From the NCBI GenBank assembly GCA_022702125.1, contig JAKOND010000234.1, positions 1-37,049 on the forward strand: DNA of 37,049 nt. The letters run 5' to 3'. Both the position numbers and the translations under genes were made by a program. The notes under the pieces are model-generated. The model was given only the letters and a program-made list of their open reading frames with translations. It was not told the DNA's origin and did no database searches. Numbering within the stretch: the stretch's first letter is position 1; each line of letters starts with the position of its first letter. This DNA comes from Burkholderiaceae bacterium. GTDB lineage: Bacteria; Pseudomonadota; Gammaproteobacteria; Burkholderiales; Burkholderiaceae_C. Shown here in pieces: positions 15,981 through 24,712 of this stretch.

Positions 15981-17290
15981 GTGTCCGATCCCTTCTTCCC
16001 CCGGTGGCGCCGGGTGGACCCCGCCGAAGGCGCGGTCGTCGCGCCCGACGAGCGCCTGTCCTGGCCGCAGACCACGGTCATGGGCGTGCAGCACGTCGTG
16101 GCGATGTTCGGCGCCACGGTGCTCGCGCCCATCCTCATGGGCTTCGACCCGAACATCGCCATCCTGATGAGCGGCGTCGGCACGCTGATCTTCTTCCTGC
16201 TGACCGGCGGGCGGGTGCCCAGCTACCTCGGGTCGAGCTTCGCCTTCATCGGCGTGGTGATCGCGGCCAGCGGCTACGGCGGCAGCGGCCCGAACGCCAA
16301 CCTGCCGGCGGCCCTCGGGGGCATCGTCGCCTGCGGCCTGCTCTACATCGCCATCGGCGCGGTGGTGCAGGCGGTGGGCACCGGCTGGATCGAGCGCTTC
16401 ATGCCGCCGGTGGTGACCGGCGCGGTGGTGGCGGTGATCGGGCTCAACCTCGCGCAGGTGCCGATCAAGAACATGGCCGCCGGCAACTTCGACGCCTGGA
16501 TGCAGCTCTCGACCGTGCTGTGCGTGGCGCTGGTGGCGGTGTTCGCGCGCGGCATGGCGCAGCGGCTGCTGATCCTGGCCGGCCTGGCGCTGGCCACGGT
16601 GGTCTACGCGCTGCTGGCCAACGGCCTGGGCTGGGGCAAGCCGGTGGACCTGTCGGGCGTGGCGGCGGCGGCCTGGTTCGGCCTGCCGCGCTTCTCCGCG
16701 CCGGTCTTCACCGGCAACGCGATGCTGCTGATCGCGCCGGTCGCCATCATCCTGGTGGCCGAGAACCTGGGCCACCTGAAGGCGGTGACCGCGATGACCG
16801 GCCGCAACCTCGACCGCTACATGGGCCGCGCCTTCATCGGCGACGGCGTGGCGACGGTGGTCTCGGGCAGCGTGGGCGGCACCGGCGTGACCACCTACGC
16901 CGAGAACATCGGCGTGATGGCCGCCACCCGCATCTATTCACCGCGGTGTTCGCGGTGGCCGCGCTGATCGCGCTGCTGCTGGGCCTGTCGCCGAAGTTCG
17001 GCGCGGTGATCCAGGCCATCCCGCTGCCGGTGATGGGCGGGGTCAGCATCGTGGTGTTCGGGCTGATCGCGGTCTCGGGCGCCAAGATCTGGGTGGACAA
17101 CCGGGTCGACTTCTCGCGCAGCGACAACCTGATCGTCGCGGCCATCACCCTGATCCTGGGCACCGGCGACTTCACGCTGAAGTTCGGCGGCTTCACCCTC
17201 GGCGGCATCGGCACCGCCACCTTCGGCGCGATCCTGCTGTGGGCGCTGCTGGGCGGCCGGGGCCGCGCGGGCGCGGCGCCGGGCCACTGA
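15981..17290 (+). pseudogene. Uracil-xanthine permease (UraA/NCS2 family), interrupted by a one-base frameshift
   Basis: A nucleobase:H+ symporter of the NCS2 family. The first 320 codons (GTG start at 15981, GCAGGA ribosome site upstream) encode [20 protein letters not shown], the short-strand motif of TM3, VVTGAVVAVIGLNLA, and the signature VAENLGHLKAVTAMTGRNL with its functional Glu. At YENIGVMAATRIYS-equivalent position 16939/16940 one base is missing: the frame goes to PRCSRWPR and stops at 16967. The expected continuation TAVFAVAALIALLLG...IQAIPLPVMGG...IVVFGLIAVSGAK resumes one frame over at 16940 and runs to 17290. Restoring one base gives about 436 residues, close to UraA (429). No slippery homopolymer is present, so either a sequencing error or a recent inactivating deletion is likely. 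No purine or pyrimidine pathway genes are adjacent. Confidence 0.9.
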
Positions 17291-17332
17291 GCCGCCGCCG
17301 GGCGGCGCGCATCGCGGCGCGCGCAACGCACG

Positions 17333-17366
17333 ACGCCTGCGGTCCTTGCGGACGGCAGGCGTTTTT
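17333..17366 (+). terminator. Rho-independent terminator of the permease gene
   Basis: ACGCCTGC (17333-17340) pairs with GCAGGCGT (17355-17362), with an inner GTCC/GGAC stem around a TTGC loop. Five T residues follow at 17362-17366. It lies 42 bp after the permease stop, in the plus orientation. Confidence 0.88.
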
Positions 17367-17408
17367 CCATGGCGGACCGGGCCGGGGGCCCGATCCGGCG
17401 GCGGGGAC

Positions 17409-17783
17409 TCAGCCGCCCAGGTACTGCGAGGACGGCAGGTGCGACACGCGGGCCGCGTCGGCCTGGATCTGCGCGCGGCTGGTGGTCGCGGCGCCGACCA
17501 CGTCGGTGCTGGAGCCGAATTCGTTCTCGCCGGCGGGCACCAGGGTGCCCTGGGCGCGGGCGGCCTGCAGGTCGCGCTCGACGGCGGCGCGGCTCACGGT
17601 CGACGGGCCGGCGGCGGGAATGCCGGAGTACAGCTCGCCGGGCTGCGGCAGGGTGCCGGCGGCGCGGGCGGCCAGGTACTCCTGCTGCACCTGCTCGCGG
17701 GTCAGGCCGCCGGCGGGGGCGGACTGGGCGAAGGCACCGGCGGCGGCGAGGGTGGCGAGGGCGAGGACGGCGATCTTTTTCAT
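17409..17783 (-). CDS. DUF4148 domain-containing secreted protein
   Basis: A 124-residue exported protein. The signal peptide MKKIAVLALATLAAAGAFAQ is followed by two copies of the DUF4148-type motif: LTREQVQQEYLAARAAGTLP (about residues 27-46) and VSRAAVERDLQAARAQGTLV (about 63-82). A third, partial LTR-like helix is TSRAQIQADAARV. DUF4148 proteins are small periplasmic proteins common and often multicopy in Burkholderiales; their function is unknown. A strong AAGGAAAC site lies before the ATG at 17783. The gene is divergent from the Crp/Fnr-type regulator and convergent with the permease, whose terminator separates them. Confidence 0.88.
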   Translation of the reverse strand: MKKIAVLALATLAAAGAFAQSAPAGGLTREQVQQEYLAARAAGTLPQPGELYSGIPAAGPSTVSRAAVERDLQAARAQGTLVPAGENEFGSSTDVVGAATTSRAQIQADAARVSHLPSSQYLGG

Positions 17784-18086
17784 GGTGTTTCCTTGGAGGG
17801 AGCGGTAATGGTTTTCTCGGATTGCCCTGGCACGACGATGTGTCCTGGCAATGACGCAAGGTTACGCATCCGGCCGGTCCGGGGATGTGCGTTTACGCAC
17901 AAAACGAGCAATTTTGTTGTGTGCAATCAAATAACGGGAATCCACGAACCATCGCCTCGGCATTCGGCCCCGCGCGACCGGGGACAAGCCTTGCCGGGCC
18001 TGCAGGCGGAGCCCGGATGCGGGAACATCGGCGGGCGCGACTGCCGTCCGCCGTACCGCCACCGTTTTCCGCTTTCCCGCACCTCC
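17784..18086. promoter_or_regulatory. Divergent intergenic region with palindromes
   Basis: This 303-bp gap between the DUF4148 and Crp/Fnr-type genes holds no credible gene. An AT-rich patch at about 17890-17940 contains two palindromic elements. One is GTGCG-TTTA-CGCAC (17887-17900). The other is TTGTGTGCAATCAA (17917-17930), which matches the FNR/CRP-type half-site pattern TTGAT-N4-ATCAA at 8 of 10 fixed positions. Promoters of both genes probably lie here. Confidence 0.45.
17917..17930. promoter_or_regulatory. FNR/CRP-like binding site
   Basis: TTGTGTGCAATCAA fits TTGAT-N4-ATCAA at 8 of 10 fixed bases. It lies about 157 bp before the adjacent Crp/Fnr-type gene and 134 bp before the DUF4148 gene. 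Autoregulation is an inference. Confidence 0.4.
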
Positions 18087-18797
18087 ATGACCCACGCTCC
18101 CGACCACGTCTCCGCCCTCGGCCTGCGCGGCATCCGCCTGCTCGACGGCTTGGCGCCGGAGCGGCTCGACGCGCTCGCCGGACGGTGCCGCTGGCGCGGC
18201 TACGACAAGGGCCAGACCATCCTGTCGCGCACCGACGCCTGCCGCGACGTCCACCTGCTGGTCGCCGGGCGGGTGCAGATCGCGACCTACGCCGCCAACG
18301 GGCGGCAGGTGACCTACGGCGTGCTGGAGGCGGGCGACAGCATCGGCGCCGCCACCGCGCTCGACAACCTGCCGCGCTTCGTCGATGCGGTGGCGCTGGA
18401 GGGCACCTTCGCCGCCTCGCTGTCGCCCGGCGACTTCGGGCAGCTGCTGCGCGACGAGTCCGCGGTGGCGCTGGCGGTCATCCGGCAGCTGTCGGACATG
18501 GTGCGGCGTCTGAGCAACCGGGTCTTCGACCTGAGCACGCTCGGGGTGCAGGGCCGGCTCTACGTCGAGATCCTGCGCATGGCGCAGGCGGCCGGCGTGC
18601 GCGACAACACCGCGCGCATCGAGCGCCCGCCCACCCATGCCGACATCGCCAGCCGCGTCGGCACCTACCGCGAGCAGGTCACCCGCGACCTGTCGGTGCT
18701 GACCCGGGCCGGCCTGCTGGAGAAGGACGGCCGGACGCTGGTGGTGCGCGACGTCGAAGGCATCGAAGCGCGGGTGGACGCGATGCGGCAGCGCTGA
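18087..18797 (+). CDS. Crp/Fnr-family transcriptional regulator
   Basis: A 236-residue CRP/FNR-type regulator. The N-terminal cyclic-nucleotide-binding-like beta roll (about residues 15-130) includes DVHLLVAGRVQIATYAANGR and EAGDSIGAATALDN. A dimerisation helix (VIRQLSDMVRRLSNRVFDL) and a C-terminal winged helix with THADIASRVGTYREQVTRDL (about 178-197) follow. The recognition helix carries R-E-x-x-T-R, between CRP (RExxGR) and FNR (ExxSR). Only two cysteines are visible in the sensor half, so an FNR-style [4Fe-4S] cluster is unlikely. The ligand is unknown. The ATG at 18087 was chosen because the beta roll begins soon after. It precedes the alpha-hydroxy-acid dehydrogenase by 174 bp on the same strand, so it may control it. 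Confidence 0.9.
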   Translation: MTHAPDHVSALGLRGIRLLDGLAPERLDALAGRCRWRGYDKGQTILSRTDACRDVHLLVAGRVQIATYAANGRQVTYGVLEAGDSIGAATALDNLPRFVDAVALEGTFAASLSPGDFGQLLRDESAVALAVIRQLSDMVRRLSNRVFDLSTLGVQGRLYVEILRMAQAAGVRDNTARIERPPTHADIASRVGTYREQVTRDLSVLTRAGLLEKDGRTLVVRDVEGIEARVDAMRQR

Positions 18798-18971
18798 GCG
18801 CCGCGCGCGGACGGTCCGCCGCGCGGCGCATCCCGGGTTGCGCGTCCCGGGAGGGCCCGGGTGTAATCCGTCCCGCTCCCATCCCGTCCGCCGACTCCGG
18901 CGCCGCGCGCCGCGCAGGCCGCCCGCGCCCCGGGGGGCGACCCCTCCCGCCGACCAGCTCCCGCCACCGCC

Positions 18972-20210
18972 ATGCCCCCTGCCCGTCCCACGCCGCCCTC
19001 CGCCCCCGCCGACCGCGCCGCCTACGCCGGCCCGCCGCGCAGCCTGCCGCGCCGGCTGCGCGGGGTGCTGTCGCTGCACGACTTCGAGGCCGCGGCGCGG
19101 CGCCACCTGCCGCGCCCCCTCTTCGGCTACATCGCCGGCGCGGCGGAGGACAACGTCGCCCGCGAGGGCAACCGCGCCGCCTTCGCCGCGCAGGCCTTCC
19201 GCACCCGGGTGCTGGTGGACGTGTCGCGGCGCTCGCAGGCGATCACGCTGTTCGGCCGCGACTACGCCGCGCCCTTCGGCCTGGCGCCGGTGGGCATCAG
19301 CGCGCTGATGGCCTGGCGCGGCGACATCGTGCTGGCCGAGGCGGCGCAGGCGGCGGGGCTGCCGGCGATCATGAGCGGCTCGTCCCTGATCCGCATGGAG
19401 GACGTCGCCGCCGCCGCGCCCGGCACCTGGTTCCAGGCCTACCTGCCGGGCGACCGCGCCCGCGCCGACGCGCTGGTGGACCGGGTGGCGGCGGCCGGCT
19501 TCGGCACGCTGGTGCTCACGCTCGACATCCCGGTCTGGGCCAACCGCGAGAACAACGTGCGCACCGGCTTCTCCACCCCGCTGCGGCCGAGCCTGCGCCT
19601 GGCGTGGGACGGGATCTCGCATCCGCGCTGGCTGCTGGGCACCTTCGGCCGCACGCTGCTGCGCCACGGCATGCCGCATTTCGAGAACTCGTTCGCCGAG
19701 CGCGGCGCGCCGATGGTGTCGTCCCGCGCGGTGCGCGACACCGCCGGGCGCGACCACCTCGACTGGAGCGACCTGGCCCGCATCCGCCGGCGCTGGCGCG
19801 GCACGCTGGTGGTCAAGGGCCTGCTGCATCCGGACGACGCGGTGCGGGCGCGCGACCTCGGCGCCGACGGCGTCATCGTCTCCAACCACGGCGGCCGGCA
19901 GCTCGACGGCGCGGTGGCGCCGCTGCAGGCGCTGCCGGCGGTGGTGGAGGCGGTCGGCGGGCGCATCCCGGTGATGCTCGACAGCGGCGTGCGCCGCGGC
20001 GGCGACGTGCTCAAGGCGCTGGCGCTGGGCGCCGCCTGCGTCTTCGCCGGCCGGCCCTTCATCTACGCCGCGGCCTGCGGCGGCCGGGCCGGCGTGGACC
20101 ACGCCATCGGCCTGCTGCGCGCCGAGGTCGACCGCGACATGGCGATGCTGGGCGCGACGGCCGTCGGCGACCTCGGCCCGGACTGCCTGCTGCCCCGCCC
20201 GGGCGCCTGA
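18972..20210 (+). CDS. FMN-dependent alpha-hydroxy-acid dehydrogenase (LldD/mandelate dehydrogenase family)
   Basis: A 412-residue TIM-barrel flavoenzyme oxidising L-2-hydroxy acids such as L-lactate or mandelate to 2-keto acids, usually passing electrons to the quinone pool. The N-terminal SLHDFEAAARRHLPRPLFGY block, APVGISALMAW for FMN binding, LTLDIPVWANRENNVRTGF, and the catalytic signature SNHGGRQLDGA (about residues 300-310, with active-site His) are present. The catalytic/FMN lysine is in LVVKGLLHPDDA. The N-terminus has about 35 extra Pro/Ala-rich residues before the first family block, so the true start could be later than 18972. The substrate cannot be decided; the local context (Crp-type regulator upstream) does not help. 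It converges on the DUF3649 gene with a 16-bp gap. Confidence 0.9.
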   Translation: MPPARPTPPSAPADRAAYAGPPRSLPRRLRGVLSLHDFEAAARRHLPRPLFGYIAGAAEDNVAREGNRAAFAAQAFRTRVLVDVSRRSQAITLFGRDYAAPFGLAPVGISALMAWRGDIVLAEAAQAAGLPAIMSGSSLIRMEDVAAAAPGTWFQAYLPGDRARADALVDRVAAAGFGTLVLTLDIPVWANRENNVRTGFSTPLRPSLRLAWDGISHPRWLLGTFGRTLLRHGMPHFENSFAERGAPMVSSRAVRDTAGRDHLDWSDLARIRRRWRGTLVVKGLLHPDDAVRARDLGADGVIVSNHGGRQLDGAVAPLQALPAVVEAVGGRIPVMLDSGVRRGGDVLKALALGAACVFAGRPFIYAAACGGRAGVDHAIGLLRAEVDRDMAMLGATAVGDLGPDCLLPRPGA

Positions 20211-20226
20211 TGCCGTCGAGCGCGGC

Positions 20227-20541
20227 CTACCCCGGCCCGGGCAGCGGCAGGACCAGGATCGCAGCGCTCGCCAGGGCCACGCATCCCAGCCCCACCCAAG
20301 CGCGGGTCGCGGTGGCCGCGCCGAACACGGCGAGGGCTCCCGCGGCGTAGAGCGCGAAGCTGCCGAGGCTGGTCCAAAGCACCGCGTCCACGCGGGGGAC
20401 GAGGGACAACGCGACCAGCGCGCGGGCGAGCGCGGCCGACGCCAGCGCGGCGCCGGCGTAGCACCCCACCGTGGCGGCGAGCACGCGGCTGGCGATGCTC
20501 CGCCGGTGCCGCCAGCCGGTGTCGGCCCGGCCCCGCGTCAT
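20227..20541 (-). CDS. DUF3649-type small membrane protein of the siderophore operon
   Basis: A 104-residue integral inner-membrane protein with about three hydrophobic segments: ATVGCYAGAALASAALARAL, VLWTSLGSFALYAAGALAVF and VGLGCVALASAAILVLPLP. The Arg-rich N-terminus before the first helix is typical of DUF3649, a family that accompanies PepSY proteins and TonB receptors in iron-uptake operons. Its ATG (20541) overlaps the PepSY gene stop by four bases, so it is translationally coupled and last in this operon. The DUF3325 gene that often follows is missing. Function is not established; a role in ferri-siderophore processing at the inner membrane is inferred. Confidence 0.82.
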   Translation of the reverse strand: MTRGRADTGWRHRRSIASRVLAATVGCYAGAALASAALARALVALSLVPRVDAVLWTSLGSFALYAAGALAVFGAATATRAWVGLGCVALASAAILVLPLPGPG

Positions 20542-22151
20542 GGCGCGACCGCGCCGGCGCGCGACCGGGCGCGGACGGGGGCATGCCCGCGGAGCCGGGT
20601 GCGCCGCGCCTGCCGGGCCGCGAAGGCCAGCGCCAGGCCGAAGACCACGGTAGCGATTTCCACGCCCGCGCGCTGCCAGTCGCCGGCCCGGGCATAGCCC
20701 ACGAACTGCTGGCCGGTGGTCGCGAGGTTGAGCAGCGGAAGCGCCACGCACAGCAGCGCCGCCGCCCCGAGCTGCTCGGTCCAGGCCCGCTCAGCAGGGC
20801 GGCAGGCCGCATGCAGCGGGGCGAGCAGCCACAGCGCGAGGAACGCCCGGATCTCCCAGGCGGCCCGCCCCGGCAGGTCCGCCGGCAGCAGGCGGTTGGC
20901 GTACAGGAAGCCGACGCAGGCGATGCATAGGCCCGCCACCGCGGCGACGTTCAGCGCTTCCACTGCCCGGTAGACGGCACCGGTCGCCCGGCCGAACGCG
21001 TCGCCGCGCTTCTGGCGGCGCTTGGCCGCGAAGAGCACCAGGCCCGAGGCCACCATGGCGGTGCCCAGCAGCCCGCTGAAGAAGTACAGCCACTTCATGG
21101 TCCACCCGCCGAAGCGCGCGAAGTGGAGCGCCTCCATCGCCTGGTGCGCCTGTTCGCCCGCGCGCGCTGCGGCGGGCTCCGGCGACTGCACCTGCAGCAC
21201 CGCGCCGGTCGTGCCGTCGAAGGCGACGCTGGAGACGGGATTGCGGAGGGTGCGCGACGCGCGCTCGCGCGGCCCGAGCACCCGCACGGTCGCGTTGCGG
21301 TCGCCCGGCTGCTCCACCACCGCCATGCGCGGCGGCTGTCCCGTGAGCCGCTGCGCCTGCCGCAGCAGGGGCGCCAGGTCGTGCAGCGCGCCGGGCTGCC
21401 CGGTGCGCGGGCGCCGCAGCGGCGCCTGGCCGTCGTGCGACAGCTCGGCCTGGTACCGGCGGAACGCCGCGTCGTCCGTGCCGTAGACGGCCTGCAGCGG
21501 CCACGGCATGTACCCGGTGTAGAAGATGGCCAGCCCGGTGTACACGATCATGAACAGGAAAGGCAGCGGCAGCACCGCGCTCAGGTTGTGCGCGTCGAGC
21601 CAGGAGCGCGGACCCTTGCCCCGGCGGAAGGTGAAGAAGTCCTGGAAGATCCGGCGGTGCACCGCCACGCCGGAGACCAGGGCGACCAGCATGCCCATCG
21701 ACACCCCGCCGACGACCCAGTAGCCCAGCGCGTCCCACTGCAGCATGTAGTGGAAGGACATGAAATGCCGCCCGCCTTCGGTGGCGCGCCCCCAGGGTTC
21801 GGGCAGCGGTTCGCCGGTGGCGGGATGCAGGGCCGCCTGGCCGGCGGCGCGGGCGGTGCGCCACGCCAGGAGCAGCGCATCGCCCGGCTGCTGCGGCAGC
21901 TCGATGCGCCAGAAGCGCGCGTCCGGCGCCAGCCGGCCCAGGTGCCGCACCGCCTGCGCCAGCGCGGCGGCGGTGACGGCATCGCCGACGGGCGCCGCCT
22001 GCAGCACGGGCCGGGCCTGCATCCACCGGGTGATCGGCTCGCGGAACACGCTGAGCGTGCCGGTGAGGAAGACGGCGCACAGCAGCCAGCCGCAGACCAG
22101 GCCGCACCAGGTGTGCAGCCAGGCCATCGACTGGCGGAAGTGGCCGTGCAT
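20538..22151 (-). CDS. PepSY-associated transmembrane protein, probable ferri-siderophore reductase
   Basis: A 537-residue inner-membrane protein of the PepSY_TM family. Membrane segment 1 is WLHTWCGLVCGWLLCAVFLT (about residues 10-29), followed by FREPITRWMQ. A periplasmic PepSY-like region includes ARFWRIELPQQPGDALLLAW. Conserved MSFHYMLQWDALGYWVVGG and the HRRIFQDFFTFRRGKG block precede further helices. A C-terminal group of at least four helices (LLGTAMVASGLVLFAAKRR onward) ends in an Arg-rich tail. Members such as FpvG of Pseudomonas take part in reductive iron release from siderophores. Histidines in HTW and SFHYML could ligate haem or metal. It lies 20 bp after the STN receptor and overlaps the DUF3649 gene. 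Confidence 0.9.
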   Translation of the reverse strand: MHGHFRQSMAWLHTWCGLVCGWLLCAVFLTGTLSVFREPITRWMQARPVLQAAPVGDAVTAAALAQAVRHLGRLAPDARFWRIELPQQPGDALLLAWRTARAAGQAALHPATGEPLPEPWGRATEGGRHFMSFHYMLQWDALGYWVVGGVSMGMLVALVSGVAVHRRIFQDFFTFRRGKGPRSWLDAHNLSAVLPLPFLFMIVYTGLAIFYTGYMPWPLQAVYGTDDAAFRRYQAELSHDGQAPLRRPRTGQPGALHDLAPLLRQAQRLTGQPPRMAVVEQPGDRNATVRVLGPRERASRTLRNPVSSVAFDGTTGAVLQVQSPEPAAARAGEQAHQAMEALHFARFGGWTMKWLYFFSGLLGTAMVASGLVLFAAKRRQKRGDAFGRATGAVYRAVEALNVAAVAGLCIACVGFLYANRLLPADLPGRAAWEIRAFLALWLLAPLHAACRPAERAWTEQLGAAALLCVALPLLNLATTGQQFVGYARAGDWQRAGVEIATVVFGLALAFAARQARRTRLRGHAPVRARSRAGAVAP

Positions 22152-22171
22152 GGCGCGCGCCGGGCCGGCGG

Positions 22172-24610
22172 TCAGAACGCGCCGCGCAGGGTCAGCAGCA
22201 CGTTGCGCGGGTTGCCGTAGTAACTGCCGTTGACCAGCGCCGTGACCGAGGTGTAGTACCGCTTGTCGAAGACGTTGTTGACATTGAGAGCCGCGGCCCA
22301 GTGGCGGTTGATCCGGTAGCGGACCAGGGCGTTCCACACCGCCCGGCCTTCGACATCGGCGCGCGCGGCGCCGATCTGCCGGAAGCTGGCGCTCTGGGCG
22401 TTGACGCCGCCGCCGACGGTGAGGGCGTGCAGTTCCCCGGGCAACTGGTAGGTGGTCCACAGGCGAAGCATGTGCCGGGGGGTGTAGCTGTTGAAGGCCT
22501 GGCCCTGGCTGCCGACGTCCTGCAGGTATTTGGTCTGGGTGAAGGTGTAGCCGCTGAAGACCTTGAGGCGGGGCGCGATTTCGCCGCTGATCTCGGCATC
22601 CGCCCCCTGGCTGCGCACCTTGCCGGTGTCGGTGTAGCAGTAGTAGCCGCTGCGGCAGGTGGGGCCGGTGGTGAAGTCTTCCTGGGCGCGGTGCTTCTGG
22701 TCGATGCGGAAGAGCGCGAAGGCGGCGTTGGCCCTGCCGTCCAGCAGCTCGCCCTTGAGGCCGGCCTCGTAGTTGGCGCCGGTCATGGGCTTGAGCAGCG
22801 CGCCCGAGGCGGTCTGCTCGGTCTGCGGCTTGAAGATGTCGGCGTAGCTGACGTAGCCCGACCACTGCGGGTTCAGCGCGTAGATCAGCCCCGCGTACGG
22901 ATTGACCTTGGCGTTCTCGTCGCTGCGGCTGGACGAGGTGCTGGGCGCGGCGCCGGTGGTGACGGTGTCCCACTCGGTGCGGAACCAGCTCACGCGGGCG
23001 CCGACCACCAGCCGGAGCGGATCGCTCAGCTGCCAGCGCACCGCGTTGTAGATGCCGAACTGCCGGGCCCGGCCCTGGCGGTCTTCGCGGGTGGCCGCAT
23101 AGATCTGCGCGTCCGTGGGCTCGGCGATGCCGGGATTGTAGCGGCCGAGGGTGAAAATGTTGTAGTTGGTGCGGAAGCCGTAGGTGGTGTCGTTGGCGGC
23201 ACGCGCGTAGTTGGCGCCGCTGACCAGTTCGTGCCGGCGGCCCAGGGCCTCGAAGCTGCCGGTGAGGTTCGCATCCAGCCCGGAGGTCTCGATGTCGGCG
23301 AGGGAGCGCGCCACGATGTTGGCGCTCTGCATCAGGCGCGGACTGACCGCGCGGTTCACGCCCGCGTACTTCATGTCGAGGTCTTCCGTGATGCGCACAC
23401 CGGTCAGCTTGAGCTTCCAGTCGTTGTCGAAGCGGTGCGAGACGTCGAAGTACAGGCTGCGGTTGTCGCTCTCCCGGCGGTTCCAGGTGGCGCCCAGGTA
23501 GGTGGAGCGCGCCAGGCGCAGGTCGGTCCCGTCGGCATAGCGCGGCAGGCCGTTCAGGAAGGGGCGTCCCCGCTGCGCCTCCAACCCGAAGCCGACGTTG
23601 GCCTGGGTGGCCGGCGAGAGGTCGTACTCCACGGTGCCGTAGGCGGTGGTGTTGCGGCGGTTCACGTAGTCGACGAACCCGTGCTCGTCGTCGTGGTCGA
23701 GGAGCACCCGGCCGCGCAGCGAGCCGTCCTCGTTGAGCACCCGGTTGATGTCGACCTGCCCGCCGTAGCGGTCCCAGGAGCCGGCCCGCGCCTCGACCGC
23801 GACGGCGTTGTACCGCAGGGGGCGCTTGCGCACCAGGTTCACCGCGCCGCCGGGGCTGCCCTCGCCCTGCAGCAGGCCCGCCGCGCCGCGCAGCACCTCC
23901 ACCCGGTCGATGGCGGCCAGGTTGGCGCCGTAGTTGCTGGCCCGGCCGTACAGGCCTCGGTTCAGCGGCACGCCGTCGTTCTGCACCGTGGTCAGGTCGA
24001 AGCCGCGCGAGTAGATGTACATGCCGCCCTGCGGGCTCTGCGTCACCACCACGCCGGTGGTGCTGGCCAGCGCCTCGTAGATGGAGCCGAGGTTCTGCTC
24101 GTCCATCAGCTGGCGCGTCACCACGCTGACGGACTGCGGGATGTCCTTGAGCGCCTGCTCGCCCTTGCCGACGGTGACGACCCGGGCGGCGTAGCGGCCC
24201 GTGTGCTCGGTCGCGGCGCCGCCCTCGGCGTCGGCCACCACGGTGACCGGCGCCAGCGTCATCGCGCCCTGCGCGCCGGCGGCCGCCCGCCGGACGACGA
24301 CCGCGCGGCCGTCGATCTCGGCCACCAGTCCGCTGCCGGCGAGCAGGCGGCCCAGCGCCTCGCGCGGCGTCAGGCGGCCCTCCACCGCAGGCGCGGTGCG
24401 GCCTTCGACGAGGCTCGGCAGCACCATCAGCTCCAGGCGGGCCTGCCGGGCCAGGGCGTCCAGCGCCTGGGCCAGGGGCTGCGCGGCGATGCGGATGTCC
24501 ATCGCCGCCGGGGCTGCGGCGGCCGCCGCGCCGGTCTGGCCGTGCGCGGACAGGGTGCCCAGCGCCAGGGCGACGGCCAGGGCGAGCGGAACGGGACGGG
24601 AACGGGGCAT
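22172..24610 (-). CDS. TonB-dependent siderophore receptor with STN signalling domain
   Basis: An 812-residue FpvA/FoxA-like transducer-receptor. After the signal peptide (LALAVALALGTLSAHGQ) comes the STN secretin/TonB N-terminal domain (about residues 36-108: DIRIAAQPLAQALDALARQA, GRLTPREALGRLLAGSGL). This domain contacts FecR in the periplasm. The TonB box is TLAPVTVVAD. The plug carries LKDIPQSVSVVTRQLMDEQN, YIYSRGFDLTTVQNDGVPL, VEVLRGAAGLLQGEGSPGG and AVNLVRKRP. The barrel ends in NVNNVFDKRYY and RGAF with terminal Phe. Together with the FecR and sigma genes upstream it forms a complete cell-surface signalling set. FpvA-like sequences suggest a hydroxamate or mixed siderophore, often a xenosiderophore, but the ligand is not readable. 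Confidence 0.95.
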   Translation of the reverse strand: MPRSRPVPLALAVALALGTLSAHGQTGAAAAAAPAAMDIRIAAQPLAQALDALARQARLELMVLPSLVEGRTAPAVEGRLTPREALGRLLAGSGLVAEIDGRAVVVRRAAAGAQGAMTLAPVTVVADAEGGAATEHTGRYAARVVTVGKGEQALKDIPQSVSVVTRQLMDEQNLGSIYEALASTTGVVVTQSPQGGMYIYSRGFDLTTVQNDGVPLNRGLYGRASNYGANLAAIDRVEVLRGAAGLLQGEGSPGGAVNLVRKRPLRYNAVAVEARAGSWDRYGGQVDINRVLNEDGSLRGRVLLDHDDEHGFVDYVNRRNTTAYGTVEYDLSPATQANVGFGLEAQRGRPFLNGLPRYADGTDLRLARSTYLGATWNRRESDNRSLYFDVSHRFDNDWKLKLTGVRITEDLDMKYAGVNRAVSPRLMQSANIVARSLADIETSGLDANLTGSFEALGRRHELVSGANYARAANDTTYGFRTNYNIFTLGRYNPGIAEPTDAQIYAATREDRQGRARQFGIYNAVRWQLSDPLRLVVGARVSWFRTEWDTVTTGAAPSTSSSRSDENAKVNPYAGLIYALNPQWSGYVSYADIFKPQTEQTASGALLKPMTGANYEAGLKGELLDGRANAAFALFRIDQKHRAQEDFTTGPTCRSGYYCYTDTGKVRSQGADAEISGEIAPRLKVFSGYTFTQTKYLQDVGSQGQAFNSYTPRHMLRLWTTYQLPGELHALTVGGGVNAQSASFRQIGAARADVEGRAVWNALVRYRINRHWAAALNVNNVFDKRYYTSVTALVNGSYYGNPRNVLLTLRGAF

Positions 24611-24712
24611 GCGGACGATCTCCGGGAAGGATGGGAATGGGAAGCCTTCTCAGGTAGACGCACCACGCGCCCGCACCCCCACCCCGTCCGCCCTCTTTTT
24701 CTCGCGCCCGGC

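Noticed and set aside
13031-16183. Minus-strand open frame of 1050 codons spanning the small hypothetical gene and the plus-strand siderophore receptor
   Set aside because: Only the last 133 codons (from 13432) have a ribosome site and a protein-like composition. The rest is antisense to a well-supported receptor gene.
16900-17000. Programmed ribosomal frameshift in the permease gene
   Set aside because: No slippery heptamer, stop-adjacent Shine-Dalgarno or downstream pseudoknot is evident, and the NCS2 family is not known to use frameshifting.
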